Source: Fibrella forsythiae (GTDB lineage: Bacteria > Bacteroidota > Bacteroidia > Cytophagales > Spirosomataceae). From it: 64,000 nt of DNA. This document shows, piece by piece, positions 45,730-55,342 of the stretch. Below the pieces are notes generated by a model that did no database searches, was not told the origin of the DNA, and worked only from the letters and a program-made list of their open reading frames with translations. The position numbers and the translations under genes are program-made. Every line of letters starts with the position of its first letter. Positions within the stretch are counted from its first letter, which is position 1. Location: NCBI RefSeq assembly GCF_017353175.1, contig NZ_JAFMYW010000005.1, positions 372,001 to 436,000 of the forward strand, read 5' to 3'.

Positions 45730-46203
45730 ATGATTCAACGCATTCAAAGTGTTTTTCTATTCCTGATTTCAGGGGCAATGGGCGTGGCGCTGGCTAACCC
45801 GATCTGGGAGAAGCCTGGCATGAACCCCGGCGAAGAGGCCGAGCTAACGCCCCTTCAATATACGTACGAACAGGGAGTAACCACCTTTACTACCCCACTT
45901 TGGTATTTGGGCGGTTTACTTCTGATTGTGGCCATTATTGCGCTGTTCGCCATTTTTCAGTACAAAAAACGGTTGCTGCAGATGGGCCTTTGCGCCGCTA
46001 ATGCCATTCTGTTAACCGCGTCGATGGGCGTCATACTGTATAACGTATTGATAAATGGTAAAACGTATGGCAACCCCGCCGATCAGGGGTCGTTTCTAAC
46101 GGGTTTCTGGGCAATCGTGGTCGCGCTGGTACTTAACGCACTCGCCAACCGATTTATCCGCCGCGACGAAAAATTAGTCCGCGAATCGAATCGTATTCGC
46201 TAA
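45730..46203 (+). CDS. DUF4293 membrane protein
   Basis: 157 residues. Bacteroidota-specific family with the typical start MIQRIQSVFLFL and four membrane segments (about 5-22, 55-78, 84-106, 120-140). Function unknown. ATG 45730 follows an A-run (TATAAAAAA), a common Bacteroidota translation context. Upstream in-frame codons from 45673 do not resemble the family. Confidence 0.88.
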   Translation: MIQRIQSVFLFLISGAMGVALANPIWEKPGMNPGEEAELTPLQYTYEQGVTTFTTPLWYLGGLLLIVAIIALFAIFQYKKRLLQMGLCAANAILLTASMGVILYNVLINGKTYGNPADQGSFLTGFWAIVVALVLNALANRFIRRDEKLVRESNRIR

Positions 46204-46206
46204 ATG

Positions 46207-46360
46207 ATGGGTACGCGGATAATGATTAGAACGCGGATTAAAGGCATTTAAAACGATTCACGCAGCTTTTTGGCTAAAACAGTTTTGTAGTTGAGCAGAC
46301 CGAATCAGTTTTAAATAAAGATCCGCGTAAATCTATTTCATCCGCCCAATCCGCGTTCCC
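46207..46360. repeat. Imperfect hairpin, ACGCGGATT family
   Basis: The left part has GTACGCGGAT and ACGCGGATTAAAGG; the right part has ATCCGCGTAAAT, ATCCGCCCAATCCGCGTT. They pair imperfectly over about 40 bases. Related to 8786-8892. Such GCGGATT/AATCCGC intergenic elements are, from memory, common in Bacteroidota genomes. Confidence 0.6.
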
Positions 46361-46373
46361 ACATTAATCTGTG

Positions 46374-46571
46374 CTAGAATTTCGGGCAGCCGCAGCCTTT
46401 TTTCTTGAAGAGGCCCCACATAAAGCCCTTTTTCCGTCGGTAGCCTTTCTTTTTGCGCTTAAAAAGCGATTCTTCCTTCACCGTGGTGCGGGTAGCCGAC
46501 AGCGTTGCCGCCGGGGCTTCGCCAGTCAGCAGCGACGCCGAAAAGACGAGCAAAAAAGCCATTGTTTTCAT
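46374..46571 (-). CDS. Small exported Lys-rich protein
   Basis: 65 residues: signal peptide (about 1-21, ends PAA-T) then a strongly basic tail with RKKKGYRRKKGF and the end GLFKKKGCGCPKF. Two Cys in GCGC could bind metal or cross-link. No known domain; a similar short family may exist in relatives but I cannot name it. The start ATG is followed by a convincing signal peptide, which is the main support. Confidence 0.6.
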   Translation of the reverse strand: MKTMAFLLVFSASLLTGEAPAATLSATRTTVKEESLFKRKKKGYRRKKGFMWGLFKKKGCGCPKF

Positions 46572-46688
46572 AACTCATTCAGTTGACTACGCTTCAGTAT
46601 ACCTAACGCAGAAAGTGTCGCGATCGTTGTACTGGTTCAGCGTGTAAAAGAATGGAACAAACAATGCGCCAACAATTTCTCCACTAAA

Positions 46689-46725
46689 TAAAAAAGTCCC
46701 GATCAGGCTACTGGTCGGGACTTTT
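46689..46725 (-). terminator. Rho-independent terminator of the Tyr-rich lipoprotein gene
   Basis: AAAAAAGTCCCGA (46689-46701) pairs with TCGGGACTTTT (46715-46725); on the minus strand it ends in a T-run 20 bases after the stop codon of the gene at 46746-47027. Confidence 0.85.
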
Positions 46726-46745
46726 CGTTGACTGTTTATTGCTTA

Positions 46746-47027
46746 TCACCGCCGCCGGCCGCCATTGTAGTAACGGGGTGCGCTGTAGCGGTTGCTGTAG
46801 TTCGGGCTTCGGTAATAACGGGGGCGGTTGTAGTAAACCCGGGGTGGAGCAACGTACCTGGGCCGGGGATAAGCGTAGTAGGGTCGTGGCGCATAATAGC
46901 CGCCATATGGAGGGCCGTAGCTATAACCTGGGCCGGTGCGGACACCTACGTACGAAGGGCCACAACTAGCCAGAGTAACGACGAGGAACAAGCCCATTAA
47001 CGCGTAACGCAATGTGTTGTTTTTCAT
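46746..47027 (-). CDS. Small Tyr/Pro/Arg-rich lipoprotein
   Basis: 93 residues. Lipoprotein signal with lipobox VVTLASC (Cys about 22), then low-complexity sequence of Tyr, Pro, Arg and Gly (GYSYGPPYGGYYAPRPYYAY). Probably an envelope or matrix protein; no catalytic motif. ATG 47027 (MKNNTLRYALMG) is used; one four codons upstream is also open. Confidence 0.72.
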   Translation of the reverse strand: MKNNTLRYALMGLFLVVTLASCGPSYVGVRTGPGYSYGPPYGGYYAPRPYYAYPRPRYVAPPRVYYNRPRYYRSPNYSNRYSAPRYYNGGRRR

Positions 47028-47112
47028 AGCAATGGCCACACTACCGGATTGGTGAGCAACACGTAGCTGGCATAACTCTATAACACGTGTGGATCAAAAA
47101 TGATTTTGTTGG

Positions 47113-47225
47113 TTGGTTCATTGGTTGAATGGTTAGCTGGTTGACTGGTAGGCTCCGCGCTGATTTTTACAAAAAGCGAGCGGTGCCCCCCAGTCGACCA
47201 GCTAACCATTCAGCCAATGAACCAA
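47113..47225. repeat. Long hairpin, TTGGTTGG family
   Basis: Arms 47113-47148 and 47190-47225, 36 bp with two mismatches (outer end TTGGTTCATTGG, inner AGCTGGT), loop about 41 bases. Related in sequence to 58050-58127. It lies 107 bases before the alpha-2-macroglobulin gene. Confidence 0.85.
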
Positions 47226-47331
47226 ATCACAACCCTTTGGTAAAATCCGTACTCTTGTTCATCAACGAAGACACGTGTCTGGCTAAACGGTTAGCGTTAT
47301 TTGTTGTCTTAGTTGTCTAAACAGAATTTGT

Positions 47332-50300
47332 ATGCGTATCCCCGCCTCACTCATCTATACATTTCCATTGTTGCTGTTGCCATTCCTGACGCTGCTCCAT
47401 ACGGATAAACCCAGCCCTATGCTACCGCCACCTGATTATGCCGCCAGCTGGAAATCGGCCGATTCGCTGATGGCTCGTGGGCTGCCTCAGTCGGCCCTGG
47501 TTATTGCCGACCGCATCTATGCCGAAGCCAAACAGGCGGGCAATGATCCGCAATTGTTGAAGGCGGCCATGCGCCGGGTGGTGTACCGGACCAACGGGGC
47601 AAAAGATGAGGAAACGTACCTGACCATGATTGGGTCATTGAAGGCCGACATTAATACAACGAAGGGACCGACGCGGGCGGTGCTGCAATCGGTACTGGCC
47701 GAGGTGTACTGGCAGTATTTTCAGCAGAATCGCTACAAATTCATTAACCGTACTGCCACCGCCCCCGACGATCCAACCTCGCAAAGTGCCACCAGCGACA
47801 TCGATCCACGTACCTGGGATGCGCGCCGCCTGCAAACGACCGTGACAGAACTCTACACGGCTTCGGTGCAGGATGCCGCCCGATTACAGCAGTCGCCCGT
47901 AGCTACGTATGATGCGGTGATCAATAGAGGTAATGAAGAAGGCCGGGCCTTGCGACCTACGCTGTTCGATGTGCTGGCACACCGGGCTATCGATTTCTTT
48001 GATGATGTGCAGACCGACGTGATCAAGCCTGTTCAGGCGTTTACCGTTAACAATCCGGCGTATCTGGCCGGTCCGGAAACGTTCGTCGCTACGGTGCTGC
48101 CAGCCACCGATCCGCTGTCGGGGCCGTATCAGGCGCTGAAGCTGTACCAGCAACTGTTGGCTTTCCACCGGAACGATGCCAACCCGATTGCCTTTGCCGT
48201 GAATGACGTGGAGCGGCTGGCGTTGGTGAAACGGCTGGGTACGTTGCCCAACGAGGAGGCCCTATACCGGCAAACAGTGACGCAGCAGATCGCCACGTTC
48301 AAAAACAAAGCCGCTGAAGCTGAATATATGCTGGCGCTGGTGCAGGACCTTGCCAGCGAAGGGCAGGTACGTCCGTTGCCCAGAGGTCGCTACGGAAGCA
48401 CCGATCAGGATACCAGCGAACCCGACGTTGATACGACTCACCGTTGGGACCGTAAACGCGCTGCCGAACTGGCCCGTGACCTGATTGCCCGCTTCCCGAA
48501 CAGCATTCCGGCCCAAACAGCCCGCCCGTTGCTCGATAACCTGGTTCGTCCGGTATTGGGCGTAGAGGTAGAAGGGGCCAATGTACCCGGTAAGCCGTTC
48601 CGGGCGCGGGTGACGTTTCAGAACACGAAAACGCTGTTCTACAAAATTCTGCGCCTCACCGCCGACGAAGCCCGCGCGCTGACCATATTCAACGACTACC
48701 AGACCGACCCGAAACGCGACAAATGGTTTGCCGCCGTTCAGAACCACCCGGTAGTGGGCGAAGCGCAACTTGCCCTGCCCGACGACGGTGATTTGCGCCG
48801 CCACAGCGTTGAAATTCCGGTGAAAGCACTGCCGCTGGGTTATTACGTGCTGCTGGTTTCCAACGAAGGTAAATGGGCCAAACCCAGCGCTGAAACGGCC
48901 GAAGTGGTCAGCATTGGCACGTTTGCCGTGTCGAACCTGAGCTACGTGCTGGTTGATGGTAACTACCAGTACGACAACGACGTTAAAACCATATATGTGA
49001 CCGACCGCACAACGGGCCAACCCATAGCCAATGCAACGGTTCAACTCTTAACGCTGAACGATCAGGGTAAGAAAGCGAGCGTATCAGGGTCTGTTCAAAC
49101 GAACGCACAGGGGAAACTGGTACTTAACGCGTCGCAGATGCCGGGACGAGAATCCTATTTCCTCCGCCTGATCCGTAATGACGATGTGCTGGACACCGAC
49201 ATATTCTATAGCTACCGCTACGGTCGCAGCAATGTAGTTGAACCGGAAAGCCAACGGGCAGCTATTTTCACCGATCGGGCTATCTACCGACCGGGCCAAA
49301 CAGTGTACTGGAAAGTGCTGGTCTATAGCGGGAAAGACAACCAGTTTGTAGTGGTGCCAAACAAGTCAGCCACCGTTCGGCTGATGGATGTGAATGGCGA
49401 AGAAGTGGCTAAGGCAGAGGTGAAAACCAACGAGTTTGGCTCTGCTTCAGGTACGTTTACGGCACCCGTGGGGCGCTTGACGGGACAGATGACCCTCATG
49501 ACCGACTATGGACAGGCCAGTATTCGGGTTGAAGAATACAAACGGCCAACTTTCACCGTAGTGGCCGACCCGCTGAAACAGGCCGTGGTGCTGGGACAGA
49601 ACGTGCCCGTGAAAGCGACCGCCAAGACGCTGGCCGGAGCCGTTGTCGATAACGCGAAAGTCAGCTACCGGGTTACCCGTACCTATTACCAACCTTATTG
49701 GGGCTGGAATTGGTGGCGGCCTGCACGCCCATCCAACGAGCAGGAAATTGCCAACGGCACCACCACGACCAATGCCGATGGAGTGGTTGATTTCGCCTTT
49801 CTGGCGCAGCCCGATCTAAGTAGCCCGGCCTCCGACAAACCGCAGTTTACCTTCACGGTTACCATCGATGTGACTGATCAGTCGGGCGAAACACGGTCGG
49901 CCACGCAGACGCTGCGCATTGGCTACACGGCCCTGACGGCGGAGCTTGCTCTGCCCAGCCCCGTACTGACCACCGAGCAGAAGCCCTATGTAGTGAGGCT
50001 AACGAACGCCAGTGGCAACGAGGTGGGCATCAAATCCGGTACGGTAGCCATTGCCCGGCTTACGCCTTCGCGGATGGGCCTGCGTAGTCGCCTGTGGCCG
50101 CGTGCCGACCGCACCGTTATGACCCGCGATGAGTATGTGGCTCAGTTCCCGCTCGACCTGTACGCCAACGAAGACGACCCCGCCACCTGGGCCAGAACCC
50201 CCATACGGTCGGCTTCGCCCAAATCGATCAGCCTGGCCGGACTGCCTTCCGGTATGTATGCGGCAGATATCAACGCGACGGATTCAGCGGGCCAAACGGC

Positions 50301-53300
50301 GCAGCAAACGGTGTTTTTCCAGGTTATTGACCCGCAGCAGCCTACGGCGCCGATCCGGTCAGGTACGTTCGTTCAGGTGCAGAAAGCAACGGCCCAACCC
50401 AGCGAAGAAGCCGTTTTCTGGGTAGGTACGTCGACCGCTTCTACCGAGCATCCCAACAAAATTCTGATGGCGGTGGAAGAGAAAGGTAAGGTTGTGCGGG
50501 AAGAATGGCTGACGGTAACGGGCCAGCCGCTGCGTGTGGTGCTGCCTGTTCAGGAGAAACACCGGGGCAACTTCGCCGTACATTTTGCGATGGTGCAAAA
50601 CGGTCGCCTGTTGAGTCAGTCTGAGACCGTAACGGTGCCGTTTACAAACAAGGAACTGACTATTGAGACCGAAACCTTCCGGGATAAACTGAAACCCGGC
50701 CAGCCCGAACAGTGGACGTTACGGATCAGCGGTCCGAAGCAGGACAAAGTGCTGGCCGAACTGGCTGCTACCCTCTACGACGCCTCCCTCGATGCCTTCG
50801 CACGGCTGGAATGGCCCACGTCGTTTTACGGTATAAACGGAACCAGTTCAAGCTACTGGCAAAGCCCGGCGTTTGGTACGAAAACAACGCAGCAGTACTG
50901 GAATGCGCCTTCTCCGCCTTATCCGTCATCGATACGAAAGGTGCCTGAGCTGGGATGGGGACCATACCGATATGATTCCTATCGAGGCCGGTTCTTCAAT
51001 CAGCAGCCGACTTATTTGGGATCAGTTGCCATTCATATCGAACGCGCAGGAAACGTGGTCACAGGCCGCGTTTCGTTGGCCGATGGCGATGTTGGGTTGC
51101 CAGCCGTTAGTGTGGTTGTGAAAGGAACAAAAGTCGAAACCGGTACAGACGATACCGGTGCGTTTCGACTAACTATTCCTGCCACCACCAAAAAACCGAC
51201 CCTGGTCTTCAGTGTCATTGGTTTCAAGCGAGTTGAGGTGGCGCTGGGTACGAAGAAAGTTGTTGATGCTACGATGGCCGAGGACATTAGCGCGCTGAAC
51301 GAAGTGGTTGTGGTGGGATATGGCAATGAGGCAAAACGAAGCATGACCGGAGCAGTGGCAACAATGGCTGCCCCCGCTTCGATGGCAAAGATGGCTATCC
51401 GGGGAACAAAAGCTGAAGAAGCTATGGCCGATGCTGCACCTGAACAGGCAGGCAACCCGAATGTGCCTGCCAAAGCTCCCGTGGCCGACCCGCCGGTGAT
51501 TCGGAAGAATTTCAACGAAACGGCGTTTTTCTTCCCGCAGTTGCAAACCGACAAGCAAGGGCGCGTAGTGTTGAACTTTACCATGCCCGAGGCCCTCACG
51601 CGCTGGCGGCTGGTGACCTTCGCCCACACGAAAACCATGCAGACAGGTACATTGGAGCGCGAGATCGTGACACAGAAAGAGCTGATGGTGACCACCAACG
51701 TACCCAGGTTCCTCCGCGAAAATGATACGCTCCGCCTTACCGCCCGCATTGATAATCTGAGCGGAAAACCCCTCACCGGCACCGCCACGCTGCAACTAAC
51801 CGACGCGCTCACCGGCGAACTGCTGAACGGAAAGATGCTGTCCAAAACATCCACTAATTCGCTCAGTCGCTCATTCACAATTGAGAAAACGAGCACTGTC
51901 ATTGCCTGGACGCTGGTTGTTCCGCAGGATCTTCCGCCGGTGGCTATCCGCGTAACAGCCACCGCAGGTACGTTCACCGACGGCGAAGAGCGCGTGGTAC
52001 CGGTGTTGCCCAATCGCACGCTCGTGACAGACGTGCAGCCGTTCTGGATCAATGGCGGTGATAACGACCGGACATTCCGGCTGGAGCCGCTGGCCGGTCA
52101 TAACCCGGAGCTACCCCTGAACACCGAGCGCCTTACGGTAGAGGTGACGAGCAACCCAGCCTGGTATGCGCTGCAGAGCCTGCCCTACCTGATGGAATAC
52201 AACTACGACTGCGCCGAGCAACTGTTCAGCAAGATGTACGCCAATAGCCTCGGCGCGCATATTCTGAACAGCCGTCCGCAGTTCAGGCAGGTGGTCGACT
52301 TGTGGAAACAGTCGCCGCCCCGAAGCCCGCTGGCGAGCAATGAGGAGCTGAAAGCCGTTACGCTGGAGAACACACCCTGGCTTAACGACGCCAAATCGGA
52401 AACGGAACGGACCGCCAGACTCGGCCAGTTTTTCGATCAGAACCGACTGGCCAGTGAGCAACGGACGGCCATTGGCAAACTTCGGCAGTTGCAGGATGGT
52501 AGCGGCGCGCTTACCTGGTTCTCGGGGATGCGCCCCAGCCTGAACATGACCCTGCACGTGCTGGCAGGGCTGGGTCACCTCCGTAAGCTTGGCGTAACGT
52601 TTGACCCGAGTGCGCAGGCCGAAGCCGCCACATTGCAGGCTGGTTTATTACGGTATGCCGATGCGGAGGCTACCCGGCAGATTGCCGAAGAAAAAGCGCG
52701 GGCTGCGGCGCAAAAAAGGGCGCCGGGTACGCCGTACTGGGCGGCGCAATACCTGTACGCCCGTAGTTTCTTCCTGGATAGTAACCCCGTCGAGAAAGCC
52801 ATACAAACGTACCTGCTTCCGGTGCTGACGAGCGGCTGGCAACAGAGCCCGTTGCAAAGTCAGGCGCTGGCGGCCACTACGCTGTACCGGTTCAAACAAA
52901 TCGATGCGGCCCGCGCCATTCTGCAATCGCTGACCGAGCGCAGTAAGGTGTCGGACGAGCTGGGTATGTACTGGCCGGAAAATGCAGGCGGGACCTACTG
53001 GTATCAGGCACCTGTTGAAACGCATGCGTATATCATCGAAGCCTACGATGAGGCCTGCCGCGATGAACCAGGCAAAGCAGCCAAGCCGATGCTCGACTGC
53101 TTTGCCTGGTTGCGAACTATGCCCCAGTACAGTAAACTGGTTGGTAACGAGCCTTTTATCGACAAAATGCGGCAGTGGCTGGTGCAGCAGAAACGTACCC
53201 AGGCGTGGCCATCAACTAAGGCCACAACCGAAGCGATTTATGCCCTGTTACTGCGCGGTTCTGACTGGCTCGATACCAAAGCGACTATGAAAGTAGTGGT

Positions 53301-53919
53301 GGGCGGAAAAGACATCGCCAGCCGCGTTACTAAAACCGAAGCCCTGACCGGCTACCAGAAAGTGACATTTACCCCCGCCGAAGTAACGGCCTCGATGGGC
53401 GTGGTCACGGTCAGCAAACCAGCCAAAACCGGTCCGGGATGGGGCGCAACCTACTGGCAGCATTTTGAACCACTCGACGCCGTGGCGGGTAACGGCAACA
53501 ACCTGACGCTGAAGAAAACCCTCTACCGCCAGCGCAATACCGATGCTGGTCCGGTGCTGGACGCCATAACGCCCAAAACTGTTCTGAAACCCGGTGACCT
53601 GCTGAAAGTGCGCGTGGTGCTGACGGCCGACCGGAGTATGGAATATGTGCACTTGAAAGACGGTCGTGCGTCGGGTTTTGAGCCGGTAGCGGCGCTGTCG
53701 GGTACGAAATACCAAAATGGCCTCTACTACTATGAAGCGCCCCGCGATGCCAGCACCGATTTCTTCATCGAGTATCTGCCCACGGGTACCCATGTGTTCG
53801 AATACGCCCTGCGCGTAGTGCATACCGGCGATTTTGGCTCCGGTGTGGCCACCGTGCAATGCTTCTACGCGCCCGAGTTTGCCGCCCATTCCAGTGGTGG
53901 CCGGGTACAGGTGAGGTAG
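47332..53919 (+). CDS. Alpha-2-macroglobulin family protein with embedded carboxypeptidase-regulatory / SusC-like segment
   Basis: 2195 residues, exported (hydrophobic N-terminus about 5-24). Macroglobulin domains follow; the MG2-type motif TDRAIYRPGQTVYWK lies near residue 645. At about 1238-1335 a carboxypeptidase-D regulatory-like domain (VTGRVSLADGDVGLPAVSVV) leads into LNEVVVVGYGNEAKR, the hallmark of SusC-type TonB-dependent transporters, then an Ala-rich linker. The A2M domain resumes (ETAFFFPQLQTDKQGRV). The thioester motif reads YDCAEQLF (Cys about 1627), so the C-x-E-Q core is kept. It probably traps proteases in the periplasm. It is the largest gene here, with no penicillin-binding-protein partner beside it. 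Confidence 0.92.
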   Translation: MRIPASLIYTFPLLLLPFLTLLHTDKPSPMLPPPDYAASWKSADSLMARGLPQSALVIADRIYAEAKQAGNDPQLLKAAMRRVVYRTNGAKDEETYLTMIGSLKADINTTKGPTRAVLQSVLAEVYWQYFQQNRYKFINRTATAPDDPTSQSATSDIDPRTWDARRLQTTVTELYTASVQDAARLQQSPVATYDAVINRGNEEGRALRPTLFDVLAHRAIDFFDDVQTDVIKPVQAFTVNNPAYLAGPETFVATVLPATDPLSGPYQALKLYQQLLAFHRNDANPIAFAVNDVERLALVKRLGTLPNEEALYRQTVTQQIATFKNKAAEAEYMLALVQDLASEGQVRPLPRGRYGSTDQDTSEPDVDTTHRWDRKRAAELARDLIARFPNSIPAQTARPLLDNLVRPVLGVEVEGANVPGKPFRARVTFQNTKTLFYKILRLTADEARALTIFNDYQTDPKRDKWFAAVQNHPVVGEAQLALPDDGDLRRHSVEIPVKALPLGYYVLLVSNEGKWAKPSAETAEVVSIGTFAVSNLSYVLVDGNYQYDNDVKTIYVTDRTTGQPIANATVQLLTLNDQGKKASVSGSVQTNAQGKLVLNASQMPGRESYFLRLIRNDDVLDTDIFYSYRYGRSNVVEPESQRAAIFTDRAIYRPGQTVYWKVLVYSGKDNQFVVVPNKSATVRLMDVNGEEVAKAEVKTNEFGSASGTFTAPVGRLTGQMTLMTDYGQASIRVEEYKRPTFTVVADPLKQAVVLGQNVPVKATAKTLAGAVVDNAKVSYRVTRTYYQPYWGWNWWRPARPSNEQEIANGTTTTNADGVVDFAFLAQPDLSSPASDKPQFTFTVTIDVTDQSGETRSATQTLRIGYTALTAELALPSPVLTTEQKPYVVRLTNASGNEVGIKSGTVAIARLTPSRMGLRSRLWPRADRTVMTRDEYVAQFPLDLYANEDDPATWARTPIRSASPKSISLAGLPSGMYAADINATDSAGQTAQQTVFFQVIDPQQPTAPIRSGTFVQVQKATAQPSEEAVFWVGTSTASTEHPNKILMAVEEKGKVVREEWLTVTGQPLRVVLPVQEKHRGNFAVHFAMVQNGRLLSQSETVTVPFTNKELTIETETFRDKLKPGQPEQWTLRISGPKQDKVLAELAATLYDASLDAFARLEWPTSFYGINGTSSSYWQSPAFGTKTTQQYWNAPSPPYPSSIRKVPELGWGPYRYDSYRGRFFNQQPTYLGSVAIHIERAGNVVTGRVSLADGDVGLPAVSVVVKGTKVETGTDDTGAFRLTIPATTKKPTLVFSVIGFKRVEVALGTKKVVDATMAEDISALNEVVVVGYGNEAKRSMTGAVATMAAPASMAKMAIRGTKAEEAMADAAPEQAGNPNVPAKAPVADPPVIRKNFNETAFFFPQLQTDKQGRVVLNFTMPEALTRWRLVTFAHTKTMQTGTLEREIVTQKELMVTTNVPRFLRENDTLRLTARIDNLSGKPLTGTATLQLTDALTGELLNGKMLSKTSTNSLSRSFTIEKTSTVIAWTLVVPQDLPPVAIRVTATAGTFTDGEERVVPVLPNRTLVTDVQPFWINGGDNDRTFRLEPLAGHNPELPLNTERLTVEVTSNPAWYALQSLPYLMEYNYDCAEQLFSKMYANSLGAHILNSRPQFRQVVDLWKQSPPRSPLASNEELKAVTLENTPWLNDAKSETERTARLGQFFDQNRLASEQRTAIGKLRQLQDGSGALTWFSGMRPSLNMTLHVLAGLGHLRKLGVTFDPSAQAEAATLQAGLLRYADAEATRQIAEEKARAAAQKRAPGTPYWAAQYLYARSFFLDSNPVEKAIQTYLLPVLTSGWQQSPLQSQALAATTLYRFKQIDAARAILQSLTERSKVSDELGMYWPENAGGTYWYQAPVETHAYIIEAYDEACRDEPGKAAKPMLDCFAWLRTMPQYSKLVGNEPFIDKMRQWLVQQKRTQAWPSTKATTEAIYALLLRGSDWLDTKATMKVVVGGKDIASRVTKTEALTGYQKVTFTPAEVTASMGVVTVSKPAKTGPGWGATYWQHFEPLDAVAGNGNNLTLKKTLYRQRNTDAGPVLDAITPKTVLKPGDLLKVRVVLTADRSMEYVHLKDGRASGFEPVAALSGTKYQNGLYYYEAPRDASTDFFIEYLPTGTHVFEYALRVVHTGDFGSGVATVQCFYAPEFAAHSSGGRVQVR

Positions 53920-53945
53920 TTACCGTCTACACAATTCTTGCCCTG

Positions 53946-53979
53946 AATGCCCTGTTCGTGCGCACGAACAGGGCATTTT
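53946..53979 (+). terminator. Rho-independent terminator after the macroglobulin gene
   Basis: AATGCCCTGTTCGTGCG pairs with its complement CGCACGAACAGGGCATT and is followed by TTTC. It lies 27 bases after the stop codon. Confidence 0.88.
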
Positions 53980-54019
53980 CGCGTTTACAAAGCATACCCC
54001 TGTTATCTCGGTTCTCCCT

Positions 54020-55231
54020 ATGAAATTTCTACGCACTACTACAAGCTGGTTTATGCTGCTAGTTGTTGGGCTGTACCTGACAAATTGTAAGCCGATTGAC
54101 CCGATTGAGAATCAACAGTCGGTGCTGGTGAGTAGTACACCGATTACTACCCTGACCAGAACGCAGTTGATACAACGGATTGCAGCATCCGGTCTGGTCG
54201 ATGCGCAAACGAACGGGTTCTTGAACATCCTGTTGCAACGCGATGTTCAGGCCTATCGGCTCGTGTATAAAACCAAGAATCCTGATGGAACGGCCGTTAT
54301 GGCGTCGGGAGCTCTGGTTGTGCCGGTACCAATCGGAACGGAAACGTTTCCGATCGTGAGCGAACAGCACGGTACGTTGTTCAATGAGGGCGATGCGCCG
54401 TCGTATTTTACCACCGCCAGTGAAGCCGGTACGATTGGTGCGTTTTTCGCCTCGAACGGCTACATCATTTCCTGCCCCGATTATGTAGGGTATGGCGAGT
54501 CGAAGAACGTGCCGCACCCATATCTGCACCGGCAAACAGAGGCGCAGGCCAGCCTGGATATGCTGCGGGCGTCGAAAGAGTTTCTGGCAACCAGTACCGC
54601 CAAATGGGACAACCGCGTGTTTCTGGCGGGCTACTCGCAGGGAGGACATGCAACGATGTCGTTACTGAAAATGATGGAAGAACAGTTTCCGAACGAGTTT
54701 ACCATCACGGCGGCATCCTGCGGAGCGGGCCCCTACAATGTGGAAGGTTTTATGCAGGATCTGGGTACCAAAACGACCCACGGCATTCCGGCCTACAACA
54801 ACCTGTATGTGTGGGTTTTACAGACCTATAATCGTGTTTATGGCATCAACCGGCCCATGAGCTATTATTTCAAGGAGCCCTATGCCACCGATGTGCAGGC
54901 CAACGGTACCAAATCGACCATCAACGTAAGCATCAACACGGCCTTTAGCGATGGTTTCAAGACGGGGATTATAAATGGAACCGATGCCGCTTTTCTGGCC
55001 GCCGTTCGCGACAATAACGTCTATGACTGGAAACCCAAAACACCACTGCAACTCTACCACGGCACCGCCGATCAGCAGGTTTTCTACCGTAACTCAACCG
55101 ATGCCCTAATGGCTATGAAAGCCCGCGGCGCAACCAACGTAGAACTGATCACCATACAAGGAAAAGACCACGGCCCTGCCATCCAGGATTTCCTGACCGG
55201 TACGTATACCTTCTTCGCCTCGAAGCGATGA
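54020..55231 (+). CDS. Lipase-like alpha/beta-hydrolase lipoprotein
   Basis: 403 residues. Lipoprotein signal with lipobox LYLTNC (Cys about 23). Secretory-lipase-like fold: SEQHGTLFNEGDAP, ISCPDYVGYGESKNVPHPYL, nucleophile elbow GYSQGGHATMSLLK, acid in LYHGTADQQVFY and His in GKDHGPAIQDF. All three catalytic residues are visible, in contrast to the esterase-like gene at 13947. Substrate unknown. Flanked by terminators on both sides, so it is probably its own transcript. Confidence 0.88.
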   Translation: MKFLRTTTSWFMLLVVGLYLTNCKPIDPIENQQSVLVSSTPITTLTRTQLIQRIAASGLVDAQTNGFLNILLQRDVQAYRLVYKTKNPDGTAVMASGALVVPVPIGTETFPIVSEQHGTLFNEGDAPSYFTTASEAGTIGAFFASNGYIISCPDYVGYGESKNVPHPYLHRQTEAQASLDMLRASKEFLATSTAKWDNRVFLAGYSQGGHATMSLLKMMEEQFPNEFTITAASCGAGPYNVEGFMQDLGTKTTHGIPAYNNLYVWVLQTYNRVYGINRPMSYYFKEPYATDVQANGTKSTINVSINTAFSDGFKTGIINGTDAAFLAAVRDNNVYDWKPKTPLQLYHGTADQQVFYRNSTDALMAMKARGATNVELITIQGKDHGPAIQDFLTGTYTFFASKR

Positions 55232-55279
55232 TTGTTGGTGCTCAGGCAATAAGTTAGCTCCCGGTCATATTGCCTTGTC

Positions 55280-55315
55280 TTGCGGTAAAAAGCCATTTAA
55301 TGCTTTTTACCGCAA
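55280..55315 (+). terminator. Rho-independent terminator after the lipase gene
   Basis: TTGCGGTAAAAAGC (55280-55293) pairs exactly with GCTTTTTACCGCAA (55302-55315), 8-base loop. It lies between two plus-strand genes. Confidence 0.8.
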
Positions 55316-55342
55316 AAGATTGCTGAACGGAGTTGTAACTAC

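Noticed and set aside
47101-47225. TTGGTTGG-type repeats considered as a CRISPR array or tandem repeat
   Set aside because: The units are not evenly spaced and form a single inverted repeat; no CRISPR array or cas gene was seen in the window.
51033-52052. 339-codon minus-strand frame inside the macroglobulin gene
   Set aside because: Low-complexity Ser/Val/Thr composition and full overlap with conserved macroglobulin sequence show it is a shadow frame.
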